Positions 1-10,848 of a DNA stretch of 64,000 nt are shown piece by piece; within the stretch, counting starts at the first letter, position 1; each line of letters starts with the position of its first letter. This DNA comes from Macrophomina tecta (taxonomy: Eukaryota > Ascomycota > Dothideomycetes > Botryosphaeriales > Botryosphaeriaceae), in NCBI GenBank assembly GCA_024180945.1, contig JAKSGN010000022.1, positions 930,001 to 994,000 of the forward strand. The letters run 5' to 3'. Made by a program: the position numbers and the translations under genes. The notes beneath the pieces were generated by a model. The model was not told the origin of the DNA, ran no database searches, and saw only the letters and a list, made by a program, of their open reading frames with translations.

Positions 1-81
1 CGTTACCGGACCCATGCGTATCGATATGCCGGGCTCGACCTGGCCGTTTTGGCCGTTGGTGGCGGGGGCCTGCTTGTCCAT
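1..81 (-). CDS. 5' end of an unidentified gene, cut by left window edge
   Basis: On the minus strand an ATG at 81-79 in a good context (GCC before ATGG) opens a frame of 27 codons that runs without a stop to the window edge. The peptide starts MDKQAPATNGQNGQ and is polar and low in complexity, as disordered N-termini of fungal proteins often are. It is too short to assign to a family. It would be transcribed divergently from the ATP synthase gamma gene. The start could also be a chance ATG, so confidence is low. Confidence 0.35.
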   Translation of the reverse strand, partial: MDKQAPATNGQNGQVEPGISIRMGPVT

Positions 82-809
82 GGCGCTGTCGACGCTCTTG
101 GATATGGTGTCGGAGGAAACGGCTGACAAGGCAACAATGTCAGTGGGGCAGCCAGAAGGGATACAAAAGGGCAGGTGGGGGTGCGGAAGGGCGCAAGAGT
201 GAAGGTGAAGAGCCAAGTGATGCGTGTCTGACGGACGGCAGCAAACCAGAGAGCACCGGCACAGTTCACCCGAGCGAGGAAATACGGGACGTGGACGCAC
301 CTCCGTTGGTCTTACCCTTGAAGAGGGGCGTGTCGCTGTCAGATGAGGACATGATGCGCGGCGGGCGATGTGCTTGGGACGGTCCAGCGAAGGGGAATCC
401 GAGTCGGCGCTCAGCTGCAACGGCGCGCTGAGTGGCACCGAGTCTGGCGAAGATGCGCGAACTTAGTGATGTAGGCTGGGGGAGAGTGGTGCGCGCAAGG
501 CAGCAGAGGCCTACGCACGCGGACACGGTGAATTGGAGGCGTGCGATGATGGCAGACTGCAGCGAGCAGGAAGGGCACGCAGGAAGACGAAGAGAGGGCG
601 CGGGTGTACAAAGGGTTAAAGCTTAAGAGGAACGCATCGATTCTGGCCGCCGCCGGTCACGTGCGGCGCTAGCGCCTCGCTCAAGCCGTGAAGTGAGGTT
701 GAAGTGCAACATCCTGTACAGTTTCTCCGCCGACCATCCGGAGCACCACGCCCACCTCGGTTCGCATCGACCGCTTCATCACTCTCCCCTCCGCACTCCC
801 CCAGCCTCC
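82..809. other. Intergenic region, divergent promoters
   Basis: This stretch lies between the left-edge minus-strand gene and the ATP synthase gamma start. Open frames here are short, occur on both strands and show no recognisable protein. It presumably holds the two promoters and 5' leaders. I see no repeat or RNA gene in it. Confidence 0.5.
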
Positions 810-1982
810 ATGATGCTCTCCAGGGCTGCCCGCCCGGCTCTGCGAGCTGGCCAAGCGGCCATTGCCCGGTAGGCCTTCCGATCGCCCGCGCCTGCGCCCA
901 CACCCGCGCTGCCCCAACGCCCAATGCAATGCAATTGGCATCAGAAACTGACTCTGCGCGTGCAATTGCTAGGCCCGCGACCGTCAATGTCGCCGCCGCC
1001 GCCAACTATGCCACTCTCCGTGAGATCGAGGGCCGCCTCAAGTCGATTCGCAACATCGAGAAGATTACCAAGACCATGAAAATCGTCGCCTCGACCAAGC
1101 TCACCCGCGCCCAGAAGGCCATGGAGACCTCGCGTGCTTACGGCCAGACCTCCAACACCGTGTACGAGCAGGCCGAGACCAAGCCCGTCGAGGCTGAGGG
1201 CAAGAAGGACCTGGTCATCGTGTGCAGCTCCGACAAGGGTCTCTGCGGTGGTATCCACTCGGGTCTGTCCAGGTTCACCCGCAAGCTTCTCCTTGAGAAG
1301 CCCGACACCGAGCTCGTCATCCTCGGCGAGAAGTGCAAGTCGCAGCTCAGTAGGAGCAATGCCAAGAACATCCAGCTTAGCTTCGCCGGTGTCGGCAAGG
1401 ACATTCCTACGTTCGCGGACGCCTCGGCCATCGCTGACCAGATTGCTCGCCTGCCCGGTGACTACGCGTCTGTCAAGATCCTTTACAACAAGTTCCTCAA
1501 TGCCCAGTCTTACGAGCCCACGACCATTGATGCTTTCTCGGAGGAGGCCATCACCCAGTCTGGTCCGTTTACGACTCAATTTCTTTCTGGAACATAGAAT
1601 GCTGACGCGCGGCAGCCAACATTTCTTCGTTTGAGGTCAACGACGAGTCTCTGCCCAACCTCCGCGAATACTCTCTTGCTAACTCTCTCTTCTGGGTATG
1701 TGTCCATCTACTGAATGGGGGCTGAATCAAGGCTAATGTTGGATTAGGCTCTTGCTGAGGGTCACGCTTGCGAGCAGTCTGCTCGCCGCAACGCCATGGA
1801 CGTGAGTAGCTATGACATGATAAAGAAAGACCGCTTTATAGCTGACTCCACCACAGAACGCTTCCAAGAACGCTGGCGACATGATCAACAAGTTCCAGAT
1901 TCTCTTCAACCGTACCCGCCAGGCCGTCATTACTGGCGAACTTGTCGAGATTATTACTGGTGCCGCTGCTTCCGAGGAGTAG
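810..1982 (+). CDS. ATP3: ATP synthase F1 gamma subunit, mitochondrial
   Basis: This encodes the central-shaft gamma subunit of the mitochondrial F1Fo ATP synthase, which couples rotor movement to ATP synthesis in the matrix. Five exons join in frame: 810-868, 973-1562, 1616-1695, 1748-1801 and 1857-1982, giving 302 residues. The N-terminus ([15 protein letters not shown]) is rich in Arg and Ala and looks like a matrix-targeting presequence. The mature part opens with the family hallmark [19 protein letters not shown], followed by [13 protein letters not shown] and [14 protein letters not shown]. The C-terminal helix contains [19 protein letters not shown] and ends ITGAAASEE, which is typical for gamma subunits. 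All introns are GT-AG; the donor at 1563 (GTCCGT) is weak but is needed to keep frame. Length and order fit the family. Adjacent start codons at 810 and 813 leave only a one-residue ambiguity. Confidence 0.96.
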
Positions 1983-3793
1983 AAGCATACGATTTGACAG
2001 CATTCTATCTAAAATTTCCATTCCGTGGATGCCGGAATTTAGGTCAGATCGTCCGAGTGCGTGTTTGTAGAATACAACCCGTTGTCCTGATATCCCAAAC
2101 CCTTTAACAGAGCATGCTGTGATATTTTGCTAGAGGGAAAATAGCTCGATCCGAGAATGTCGTAGCTTGATCGGGAAGAATAGATTGATAACAGGAGAAA
2201 AAAGAAAAGCCAATGAACTTCCCATTGTCGACACCAGCCCACCATACGAAGTTTGATGTTATAAGCTGATGCTGGTGTACACAGAGATCATGACAAAGAT
2301 CAACGAACATGGAGACCGCCATCACAGAATATGACAGTTTGCCAAGCGTGTTTCCGAATTTAGAAGTCCGTAGGTTCCGGATCAACATCATTACAGGAAG
2401 CTAAACAATAAATTCGCCTTTTCTTCATTTATTCCGCAGTGTTACCTGCGACCCGTCTTGATGTCCAGATTTCGATAACGGTCAGTATTGTACAATGCAA
2501 CGGCAAGCGTACAACTGCAGCAATTGGCTATTGCCTTTCCACTTCTGGTCCATCACGGTCGTTCATTTCCTCCGCAGCTGACCATTGTAAGCAGATAATC
2601 CTATGGAGCTAAGGAAGCCTGCCCAGGCACTGAGCTATACTTTGCTGTTCAACAGTGGCAAAACATATGTGCGCTTGTCAAGATCGGCGGCAATCGCGGG
2701 ATGTGCATGGCGGACCAGGGGAAGTGATACGTCTCCAGTTGAAAGGGTTGGTTCACGATAAGAGTCCTGTGCCGGCCAGACTAGCCAGAGATGGAAGTGT
2801 GCTGCCCGTCCAACAATGGTGACTTCGAAGAACCTTTGAGTCGGCGGCAGGTGCCGCAGAACAAATGCAGCCACTCTTCCGAACGGCAGAGGTTCCGCCA
2901 ACCACGTTGCCTCAGCGGTTAGAGTTGGAGGGTTGAGGCTCATACTTTCCGGCTCGTGCCGCTGATGGGATCTGTTCTCGGCAGTGGCGATACAGCAGAA
3001 GCGGTGCGTTCTCTTTGCGTTGCGTCTATTGCCCTCAAATAGACGGTTGAAAAACAGCTGAACGGAGCTGCAACGGCCGGATTGATGGAGCTCGGAAGGG
3101 CCGAAGCGGTGGCTAGCATACTGGTCTTCTAGCTGGTGGAAGGCTCGAGCAAATACGTACCATTTCTGCCGACCAACAAATTAGACGGCAAGTAGGGCCG
3201 AGTTTCAGCTTGACTGCGTGCGCCCCGAACGAGCCTGTGGAAGAAGCTGGCACGAGATAAACCTACAAGTCTGCGAAGCGGGCATCAACTGAGGCGTCAT
3301 GAGGCATGGATGGAAGGTTGAAGAAACACGAGGCATGGATGGAAGGTTGAAGAAACACGAGGCTTGGCCGCCGTTTCGACACGCCTATTCCAAGGGCGAA
3401 CTTCGGTGGCCTAGTTCGCTGGGCCCTGCGTGTAGACAGGGAAGTCATGCAACCACAATTTGCTTCACCTTCGCACACTTCTGTAAACAGTCGCTCCCCG
3501 AGCTCTCAGGGCACTCCCAGGACCATGAAAGTCTCGTCTTCAACACACCGTTCCTCCTTACCGGTCAATGATCTACGTCCGGCGTAACTTTTTTGCGCCG
3601 TCTCCATTTTTATGAGCGCCCTCACCGCTTTCGTGTTTACGCTTCTTTGTCTCGACGCCCGCCCTCCGACTTCTCGCCGACGACGACACCTGAGAGCCCT
3701 CGACGTTGCCCCAGACCCTCATCGCTGCGTCTTGCCGTCCCCACCGTGTAGCCCTTTGGCATCCCGATAACTTCCGTTCATTTCAGCGCAACC
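1983..3793. other. Intergenic region with one short tandem repeat
   Basis: About 1.8 kb separates the stop of ATP3 from the next gene on the same strand. It should contain the ATP3 3' UTR and the promoter of the next gene. A 102-codon minus-strand frame at 2635-2943 has no recognisable domain and no supporting features. A 29-bp tandem duplication is listed separately. Confidence 0.5.
3301..3367. repeat. 29-bp tandem duplication, two full copies and a partial third
   Basis: The unit GAGGCATGGATGGAAGGTTG plus AAGAAACAC occurs at 3301-3329 and again, identical, at 3330-3358. A third copy starts GAGGCTTGG at 3359 and then diverges. It lies in non-coding DNA about 430 bp upstream of the next gene. 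Confidence 0.9.
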
Positions 3794-5300
3794 ATGGTCC
3801 CCACTCGGGACTTCGGCGCCCGCTACAACGGGCTTGCGACTGTTCCCAGACTCGACCTGCACGTGCCGACGCCGGACGAGGGCAAGGATGACGTGAGAAA
3901 GATCTTGAACGAGGTGAAGCACCTCTACTTTGATCGCCGCTACAGGCAATGTGCCTCCAAGTGCGTCGATCTCTTGGAGAAGCGCTGTCGGGACGTGAGT
4001 CTCCATATTCCAATTAAACCCAAGCCTCACTAACAAGCATGGATCGCAGCATCATGCACTGGTTCGTGCTTTTCTTTACTTCTACGCAGCGATGAGCTAT
4101 GACAGCCTAGCCAGAAGCATGCATAATCATTCTGTGGCACGCATTCCAGCCCTTCAACAGTCCCAAGACTTCTACAACAAGGCCCTTGCAACCCTTCCAG
4201 AACCTCTTCCTCTCCAGCAAGAAGAAAAGCGTCCACAGTCCCCCCCAAAGCTGTCTCTTAGCTTGCCCGCCCAGGAAGAACAGCTTAAGGCTAAGCCCTC
4301 TGTACCAAGCATGTGGGATCTCAACTCTTCATTCGACGGTTTGGAGCTATCTTCCTCGGCCTCAAGGCGCCACTCATTCAACAGCTCCAAGCACGCTCGC
4401 ACGGATTCCCTAGTGACGGATGTATCATGGACCGAGAACCCGGACGCAGACCCGTTTGTAGACAACAAGCAAGAGAAACCTGATAACACCTACCTGTCCG
4501 CGGAACATCCGAGCGTGAGGAAGCCTTCGCCCCTCCAGGTCCGCAAAGCGAGGTCGAGCGACTCGCTGCTCTCGCAGAAGAGCATCCACAGCGATCCACC
4601 GGCACAGACGCCCACCCGCGCCAACGACGGCCTCGACGGCTCCTTCCAGTTCCCGCCCGTGACGCCGCCGCACAGCAAGACGCCGCACGGTTTCGTCGAC
4701 CTTGTCGAAGGCACGCCCATCCAGTGGACGACGCCGTCGCAGCGCCGCGGCAGTGGCGGCAACTCGGACCATCACGGCGACGACCACGAGCCCACGACCC
4801 CGACCCCCGCCGCCTTCACGCCCATCGAGCGCACGCACCCCTGCCCGCGCCTGCTTTTCCCGCGCGATCGCTCCTCCAGCAGCCTCCTCCCCCTCCCGCT
4901 CAACACGCGCATCCAGCACTACAACGCCGACCTCGCCGCCTTCCGCTCCCAGCTCGTCGCCCACCTCCTCACCACTCAGTCCCTCAAATCGGGCCCCTCC
5001 TCCCAATCCTCCTCGCGCTCCGTCTCCACCACCTCCACCACCACCGCTTCTTCTTCCTCCTCCTCCTCGCAGTGGTCCGAAGCCACCGCCACCAACGGCG
5101 GCGGCGTGGACCAGGAGAATCGAAGGCGCAGCGCCATCATGTTCGCGCCGGAGACGGGCCATAGCGGACGCAGTATGACGGAAGGCGAGCGCGCGGAGCG
5201 GATTCGCGCGGGGAGGGAGAGGGGCTGGGCCAGGGAGCGGTTCGACCCGAGGCCGTGGCAGGAGTTGGCGAGGGTGGCGTTGCAGGAGTGCGAGGTTTGA
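3794..5300 (+). CDS. Fungal TPR-like protein with long disordered tail
   Basis: Two exons, 3794-3994 and 4050-5300, join in phase 0 across a 55-nt intron with a CACTAAC branch site, giving 483 residues. Roughly residues 25-120 look alpha-helical and TPR-like: a segment reading KHLYFDRRYRQCASKCVDLL is followed by ALVRAFLYFYAAMSYDSLAR and QDFYNKALATLPE, the usual layout of paired helices. After that the protein is Ser/Thr/Pro-rich and charged, with SPP and TP phosphosite-like motifs and a polyserine run near residue 390. The last 40 residues are again charged and conserved-looking (RAERIRAGRERGWARERFDPRPWQ). I do not recognise a named orthologue; a scaffold or adaptor role is only a guess. The start at 3794 has a strong context (ACCATGG). 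Confidence 0.85.
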
Positions 5301-5949
5301 GAGGTGGACTGTGGCCGTGTCGAAAGTGGCTTGAGTGGGTTGAGAAGGGTGGACGGGGTGGTTTGGAGGGAGGAGAGAGAGAGAGAATGGGAAGTCCAGT
5401 GAAAGGACTGGGGAGGGTTTTCTTTCATCATAAATATTGTGAGGGGAGCAGATTTCCTCCGGGTGATAGAGAAGGAGGAGGGTAATGATTGGCTTGTACG
5501 AATTAAAGCGGATTGGAGTTGGTGGACGATGTTTGTTGTTTCTGTTTCACCCAAGACTGCTTGGGGACGAATACCCCTTTTTCGGCGGTTTGCATGGCCA
5601 CGACCTTCTTCCCGGCGTAGATTTCTCAAGATAATTGTACGAGCTGTACTGTACTGTTTCGATATAGCAATTTTTCCCGATTTCACCATAGCCTTAAGAG
5701 ATTACCCTTAAGAATTTTGATTTTAGGCCATGAAGCTACTTCCATCTCTATCTGCTGAGGATATAACTTTTGTGTATGACCCAAGCTACCCCACTTTTGG
5801 TGTGCAAAACCCCCCAATCGCCAGAAACTCTTGTACGTCAAAAGCCGGCCCTTGTAAAATTCAACCCAACCAGAACGCCTTGGCTATGCAAAATCGTTGA
5901 AGAGAAAGATAGAACTATACAAGACAAAACTCCTTTGAGATATGCAGAA
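5301..5949. other. Convergent intergenic region
   Basis: Two genes face each other here, so this 650-bp stretch should hold both 3' UTRs. It starts with a purine-rich segment containing a short (GA)n run near 5370-5385. Short open frames exist but none looks coding. Confidence 0.5.
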
Positions 5950-7243
5950 TTACCTCATCAGGTTCGCCATGTTCCTCTTCATGACCTGGCACTTGAACTT
6001 GAGCGCCTTGACGCTCTGGATGAACAGCTCGTCGCTGTCGAACTGGCCAGTGCTCTCGACGTTGAAGATGAAGTGGTCGCGCACGCGACCCAGCTTGACC
6101 TTGTCCTTGAACTCGTCGTGGCGCAGGACCTCGCGGGTGACGGTGTCGTTGAAGGGGTTGGCAACGACGGCCCTCTTCTCGCCGGCGTGGCCCGCGAGCG
6201 CGGGATCCGAGGCAGCCTCCTCATCGGTGACGGGCACCTGAGCAATGACGCCGGGCGGGAAGCAACGGGCAAACTTCTCGGCGTGGGCGCCGAGGATGGG
6301 CTGGGTGATCTGGATGTGAGGGAGCAGGCGGTAGGTGGCGGTGGCGACAGGCGAAAACTTGGCATGGTCGGAGCCGATGCCCTTGATACAGTGCATGGAG
6401 AGGTTGATGGACTGGCCGGGCCGCAGCTTCGCGATCAGGATGTCTGGGTTGACGGGCTGGATTGCGTTCTCGCCGGCGAAGAGCTCGGCTTGGCGGCCCG
6501 TGGGGATGAACTTGATCTGATGCGCGTAGACTGTTGTTTTCATGTTAATATAAAATGAAGATTGTTTGGGGGAGTCGTGAGAGCATACCACTAGAGTTGA
6601 TAAACAGCTTCTTGGGGTCCGTCTCGCCCTTCTTTGCCATTTCTCTTCCGTCCGGGTGCCATTCGCACTGCACATTGAGCTCGAGCACGACGGTGTTGTA
6701 GTCGGTGTGGGCTCCCTGCTCGGCCTCGCCAGATTCAGGCTTCTTATACCACGTCATGTTCTGGATGGCCTTTGGGCTTCCCTTCAGCGGGATCATACCC
6801 AACCGGTGGGCCAGAACCTCGTCCTGGATGATGGAGGTGTTCTTGAGGATGTAGACATCTTCGATGGCCAGAGTGGGGAGCTCAGCGATCAGGATACGGC
6901 GGAAAGCGTTGGCGATGGCGGCATCGACGCCGATGAGGGAGAATTGGGACTCGAACTGCTCGTTGCGGTGAAATTCGACGCGGAAGTTCTAGCGTTCGTG
7001 AGCGTGGTAGAAGCGCGCAAAGCAGGATCGAGCGCGCATACTTTTCTGAACTTCTCGAGGTCCCAGCGGTGGTCTTCCCCCGGAAAATGGCCGGGATAGT
7101 CGGTGGAAGAGATGTTGGAGACATGCTCAGCATGGACGCCGACGATCTGGGACGAATTAGCGAGGCGCGGGAAATTCTGGCCAGCTTTCACATACGCGGC
7201 GCTGCTGGAGCTCTTCCTGGCTCGGATCACGTTTCGAGACCAT
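5950..7243 (-). CDS. RPC40: DNA-directed RNA polymerases I and III subunit AC40 (RPAC1)
   Basis: This is the alpha-like subunit shared by RNA polymerases I and III; with AC19 it forms the assembly platform for both enzymes in the nucleus. Four exons on the minus strand, 7243-7196, 7146-7042, 6988-6589 and 6530-5950, join in frame to give 377 residues. Near residues 25-50 is the segment VHAEHVSNISSTDYPGHFPG, typical of RPAC1. Next come the dimerisation motif VDAAIANAFRRILIAELPTL and TSIIQDEVLAHRLGMIPLKG, both diagnostic. The C-terminal part ends in DHFIFNVESTGQF and VKALKFKCQVM, as in the family. Introns are 49-58 nt. The first exon of only 16 codons (MVSKRDPSQEELQQRR) was placed from its donor GTATGT and the matching acceptor CCCAG. 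It is slightly longer than the yeast protein. Confidence 0.95.
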
Positions 7244-7751
7244 TTTGCTGGGCGGTATCTTGTTGCGTGCAGAGCTGTCGGCGCGTCGAAAAAAGTTGCG
7301 ACAGCTCCGAACTTCTCAGTCGGCGGAAGTCCGGCCGACGAATCTGCCGGCCGTGACCGCCCGCGCTGTCGGCTCTGCTTGGAGTGTGCGAAATGCTGGC
7401 ACAGGCACGGGGGGTTCAAACAATCAATGTCTTCTGCTCTGGCCATTACCAAGAGCATGACGGAGGGCTCGAATAAAAGCCAGAGAGCATAATAAACACC
7501 TCAATGCATGTTCAATCCCATTGGGAGTTCAGTACGTGCGTGTGAAGTCGATGTTCCTGCCGGGCGAGGGGCGCGGCCAGCGTTTCGCACCTGAGAAGGG
7601 CCGAGCGTCAGCCAATGGAATCGCCTTGGATTTGTATCGTCGACCTCATCACCAGCCAGACAGCTACCCGCCCATCGCCTCTCCACTCTACCACCACCCT
7701 CCCCCGGACAATCGACCTGCACAGGGCCCGGCATTGTCCTCATCACCGACA
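7244..7751. other. Bidirectional promoter region between AC40 and complex I 49-kDa genes
   Basis: The two genes are transcribed away from each other, so this 508-bp gap must contain both promoters. A CCAAT box on the plus strand is listed separately. No other gene is visible. Confidence 0.6.
7612..7616 (+). promoter_or_regulatory. Possible CCAAT box of the complex I gene
   Basis: CCAAT occurs in the context CAGCCAATGG, 136 bp upstream of the complex I 49-kDa start codon. In fungi the Hap2/3/5 (CCAAT-binding) complex controls many respiratory genes, so the placement is plausible. A pentamer occurs by chance often, so this is an inference from position only. Confidence 0.3.
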
Positions 7752-9224
7752 ATGCCTGTCTCCCTTGCCAGACTCGCCGGCCAAACTGCCCGGAGGCTTG
7801 CCACGGCCTCCCGCGCCCCGGCCGCGCGCACCCATCTCCCGCGCTTCAACAACCTCGCTCGCCCCATCTCCACCTCGCTGCCGCGCCACTACGCCGAGGT
7901 TGCCGTCGGCGGCACCCAGCTGGTCGAGACGGATGCCGATTACGCCACTCCCGTCAACGAGACCACCCTCCACGCCGAGGAGGCCGACGCGAAGGGCCGC
8001 AAGATCCGCCACTACACCGTCAACTTCGGGCCCCAGCACCCGGCCGCCCACGGTGTGCTGCGTCTGATTCTGGAGCTCAATGGCGAGGAAATCGTTCGCG
8101 CCGACCCCCACGTCGGTCTGCTGCACCGCGGCACCGAGAAGCTCATCGAGTACCGGACATACCTGCAGGCCCTGCCCTACTTCGACCGTCTCGACTATGT
8201 CTCCATGATGACCAATGAGCAGTGCTACTCGCTCGCCGTCGAGAAGCTGCTGAACATTGAGATCCCCGAGCGCGCCAAGTACATCCGGACCATGTTTGGC
8301 GAGATTACCCGTATCCTGAACCACCTCATGTCCGTCTTGTCCCACGCCATGGACGTTGGCGCTTTGACGCCTTTCCTGTGGGGTTTCGAGGAGCGTGAGA
8401 AGCTCATGGTAAGCATTGGATTTGCGGTTTGATACAGCTGGGCGACAATGGTTGATATTTTGCAGGAGTTCTATGAGCGTGTCTCTGGTGCCCGTCTCCA
8501 CGCCGCCTATGTGCGCCCTGGTGGCGTTTCGCAGGATCTGCCCCTCGGCCTGCTGGACGACATCTACCAGTGGGCCACCCAGTTCGGCGACCGCATCGAC
8601 GAGACCGAGGAGCTCTTGACGGACAACCGCATCTGGATCGGCAGGACCAAGGGCATCGGCGTCGTTTCCGCCGCGGACGCGCTCAACTACAGCTTCACCG
8701 GCGTCATGCTCCGCGGCTCCGGCGTGCCGTGGGACATCCGCAAGTCGCAGCCGTACGACGCCTACGACAAGGTCGAGTTTGACGTGCCCGTCGGCCAGAA
8801 CGGCGACTGCTACGACCGCTACCTCTGCCGCATGGAGGAGTTCAGGCAGTCGCTCCGCATCATCCACCAGTGCCTCAACGACATGCCCGCCGGTCCCGTC
8901 AAGGTTGAGGACTACAAGATCGCGCCCCCGCCCCGTGCTGCCATGAAGGAGAACATGGAGGCTCTCATCCACCACTTCCTGCTCTACAGCAAGGGCTACA
9001 GCGTTCCACCCGGCGAGACGTACAGCGCCATCGAGGCGCCCAAGGGTGAGATGGGCGTCTTCCTTGTCAGTGACGGCAGCGAGAGGCCGTACAGGTGTAA
9101 GATCAGGGCCCCCGGTTTCGCTCACCTGGGCTGCTTCGACCAGATCTCGAGAGGTCATTTGCTGGCTGACGCCGTCGCTATCATCGGTACTATGGATTTG
9201 GTGTTCGGTGAGGTAGACAGGTAG
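7752..9224 (+). CDS. nuo-49: NADH:ubiquinone oxidoreductase (complex I) 49-kDa subunit
   Basis: This encodes the NDUFS2/NuoD-type subunit of respiratory complex I in the mitochondrial inner membrane. It lies next to the iron-sulfur cluster N2 and helps to form the ubiquinone-binding site. Two exons, 7752-8408 and 8466-9224, join in phase 0 across a 57-nt intron and give 471 residues. The first 50 residues ([20 protein letters not shown] and following) are basic and hydroxylated, a typical presequence. Family signatures follow: [53 protein letters not shown] and the C-terminal [10 protein letters not shown] with DLVFGEVDR. Length and order match fungal 49-kDa subunits, and no key segment is missing. 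Confidence 0.97.
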
Positions 9225-9674
9225 AAATCCCGTTCGGGGAGAGGAGATATAAGGCGGATACAAAGGGCAACCTACTTTGTACATTTGTTTGTAGCGCAAC
9301 TTGCCTGACGGTATGGATTTTCTTTGAATGATTGCTGTTCCTTGGTGCGTGAAGGAAGGCTTCGTGAGATTTTTGGAAGAAGGGGCATCAATCCATTCTA
9401 CGTCAGGTGCAGGTTGCTGACGACTTCACGCGCCATACAAGAGAAAAAGGGTATTATATTGCAGGTTGTACCCGGTTTTCAATCCTGCTCGACTCTCAGA
9501 GTTCCTTATATAAGTCAAGCAAGTCCCTTTGCATTATGGTCTTCTGAATGTAAATTAGAAGGTGGTGAAGGAGCGCAAAAGAGCGCAAAAAGCCTGCCTG
9601 AAAGGCAGTAGAAAAAAGGCTCAAGAGCGGCAGCCACTGCGTCTATTTCTTTTTCTTCTCTATCTCTCGCCGTC
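9225..9674. other. Convergent intergenic region
   Basis: This 450-bp stretch lies between two convergent genes and should hold both 3' UTRs. It contains a T/C-rich segment near 9640-9680 just past the stop codon of the minus-strand gene. No gene is seen. Confidence 0.5.
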
Positions 9675-10848
9675 TCATTTCTCTACCTCCTCCTGTTCCT
9701 CCGTACTCCCTACTCTATGCAGCGCATGGCTCTCCAATGCCTCCTCCGCCCTCCTCTCTTTCTCCTTCAATGCCTCCCCTCCCTTCCTCGCCTCCACCTC
9801 CCTACACCGCCTCGCCAGATCCGAAATGTGCTCGTCCGCACTCTCTGGACTCAGTTCCAGTAGCGCCGTCTCCAGCTGGTACAAGTACTCCTTGTTCTCG
9901 CCGCTGGGGCCCCGGCTGACGACGATGTGCTCGGCCAGCGCCTGCGGGTCCTGCGGGCCCAGGAACTGCGGGTTCGAGGGCAGGCCGATGTAGACGAGGC
10001 AGTTGATGGGGGCGGCAGTGGCGGCGGCAGTTGTGGTGGCTGAAGACGCAGCAGCAGGGTGGAAAGGCGTGTATTGGATGCTGTAGCCGTTGATCTCGCG
10101 GATGTCGAGGTAGTCGCGGACCGCGGCGGCGTGCGTGGACGGAATGTGGTAGGCGGCGCCCCAGACTTTGCCGGCGGGGGCGTCGTGCTGTGCGGGGGGA
10201 GATGCCGCGGCCGAGAGTCAGGGCCTCTGTACTTGGGGTGTGTGTATGAAGAAGGGGAGGGCAGGGACGTACGTGGTCGGTCAGCGTCTCCCAGTGGGCG
10301 CGGTCGATCAGCGTGGCAACCCTACCGGGCGCTTCGGGCGTGCCGCGGTGGTCTTCGCTGAGCGTTTGCGGTCATGCCGTCAGTCCTTCGCCCTGCTTCT
10401 CGCCTTGCTGCCTGCTTCATGCGCCTGTGCGGCGAAGCGGTGCCTGTGGGCTATCGTGGTGTCGGCGCGTACCTGGCCTGCAGTGCAGTCCGTGCCTCTT
10501 AGCTTTTGCCTGCTTGACTCCCGGGGCTCTGTGGCCCAATGGGTATTTTTGTGCCGTGGCTTGTCCTTGCCCGCTCCTCCATGCGGTACCACATACCTGC
10601 CAAAATCGCCGGACATAGCCTTCGATGTATCCCGGAAGGCGCTGATCTAGGCGGCATCGCGCATGGCTCAGTATTGCGGCGGAGCATATCATCCATCAGG
10701 CAGAGGGAGTACCAAAGTGTGGTGGTGGTTTCCATATTAGGCTTCTGCAGGTGGGATATTGTTAGAGAAATGCTGGGAAGCTCGATCGGAGATGGCAGTG
10801 CCCGTACCCGTAGCCAAACAGCCAGAAGTCCCCCTGGATCTCGCTCAT
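9675..10848 (-). CDS. GCG1: ChaC-type gamma-glutamylcyclotransferase (glutathione degradation)
   Basis: ChaC enzymes act in the cytosol and cleave glutathione to 5-oxoproline and Cys-Gly. Six exons on the minus strand, 10848-10808, 10744-10713, 10646-10597, 10477-10473 (5 nt), 10357-10273 and 10187-9675, give 241 residues. Motifs run in family order: FWLFGYGSLIWKPPP (substrate-binding loop), LPGYIEGYVRRFWQ, then ASEDHRGTPEAPGRVATL, DYLDIREINGYSIQYTPFHP, LVYIGLPSNPQFLGP and VSRGPSGENKEYLYQL. The tail after SDLARRC is charged and coiled-coil-like. The 5-nt exon is inferred: the exon ending FWQ and the exon starting with EDHRG cannot be joined in frame by any consensus splice pair. Inserting GCCAG, which has CTGCAG before it and GTACGC after it, restores exactly the expected ASEDHRG. 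A 23-nt version using an upstream AG would also keep frame but adds residues the family lacks. The family call is firm; the exact central exon structure is less so. Confidence 0.9.

Noticed and set aside
2635..2943. 102-codon open frame on the minus strand
   Set aside because: No domain, no splice context and no neighbouring support; it is compatible with a chance frame between two well-defined genes.
7743..9299. 518-codon minus-strand frame
   Set aside because: It is the antisense shadow of the complex I 49-kDa gene, whose plus-strand product is unmistakable.
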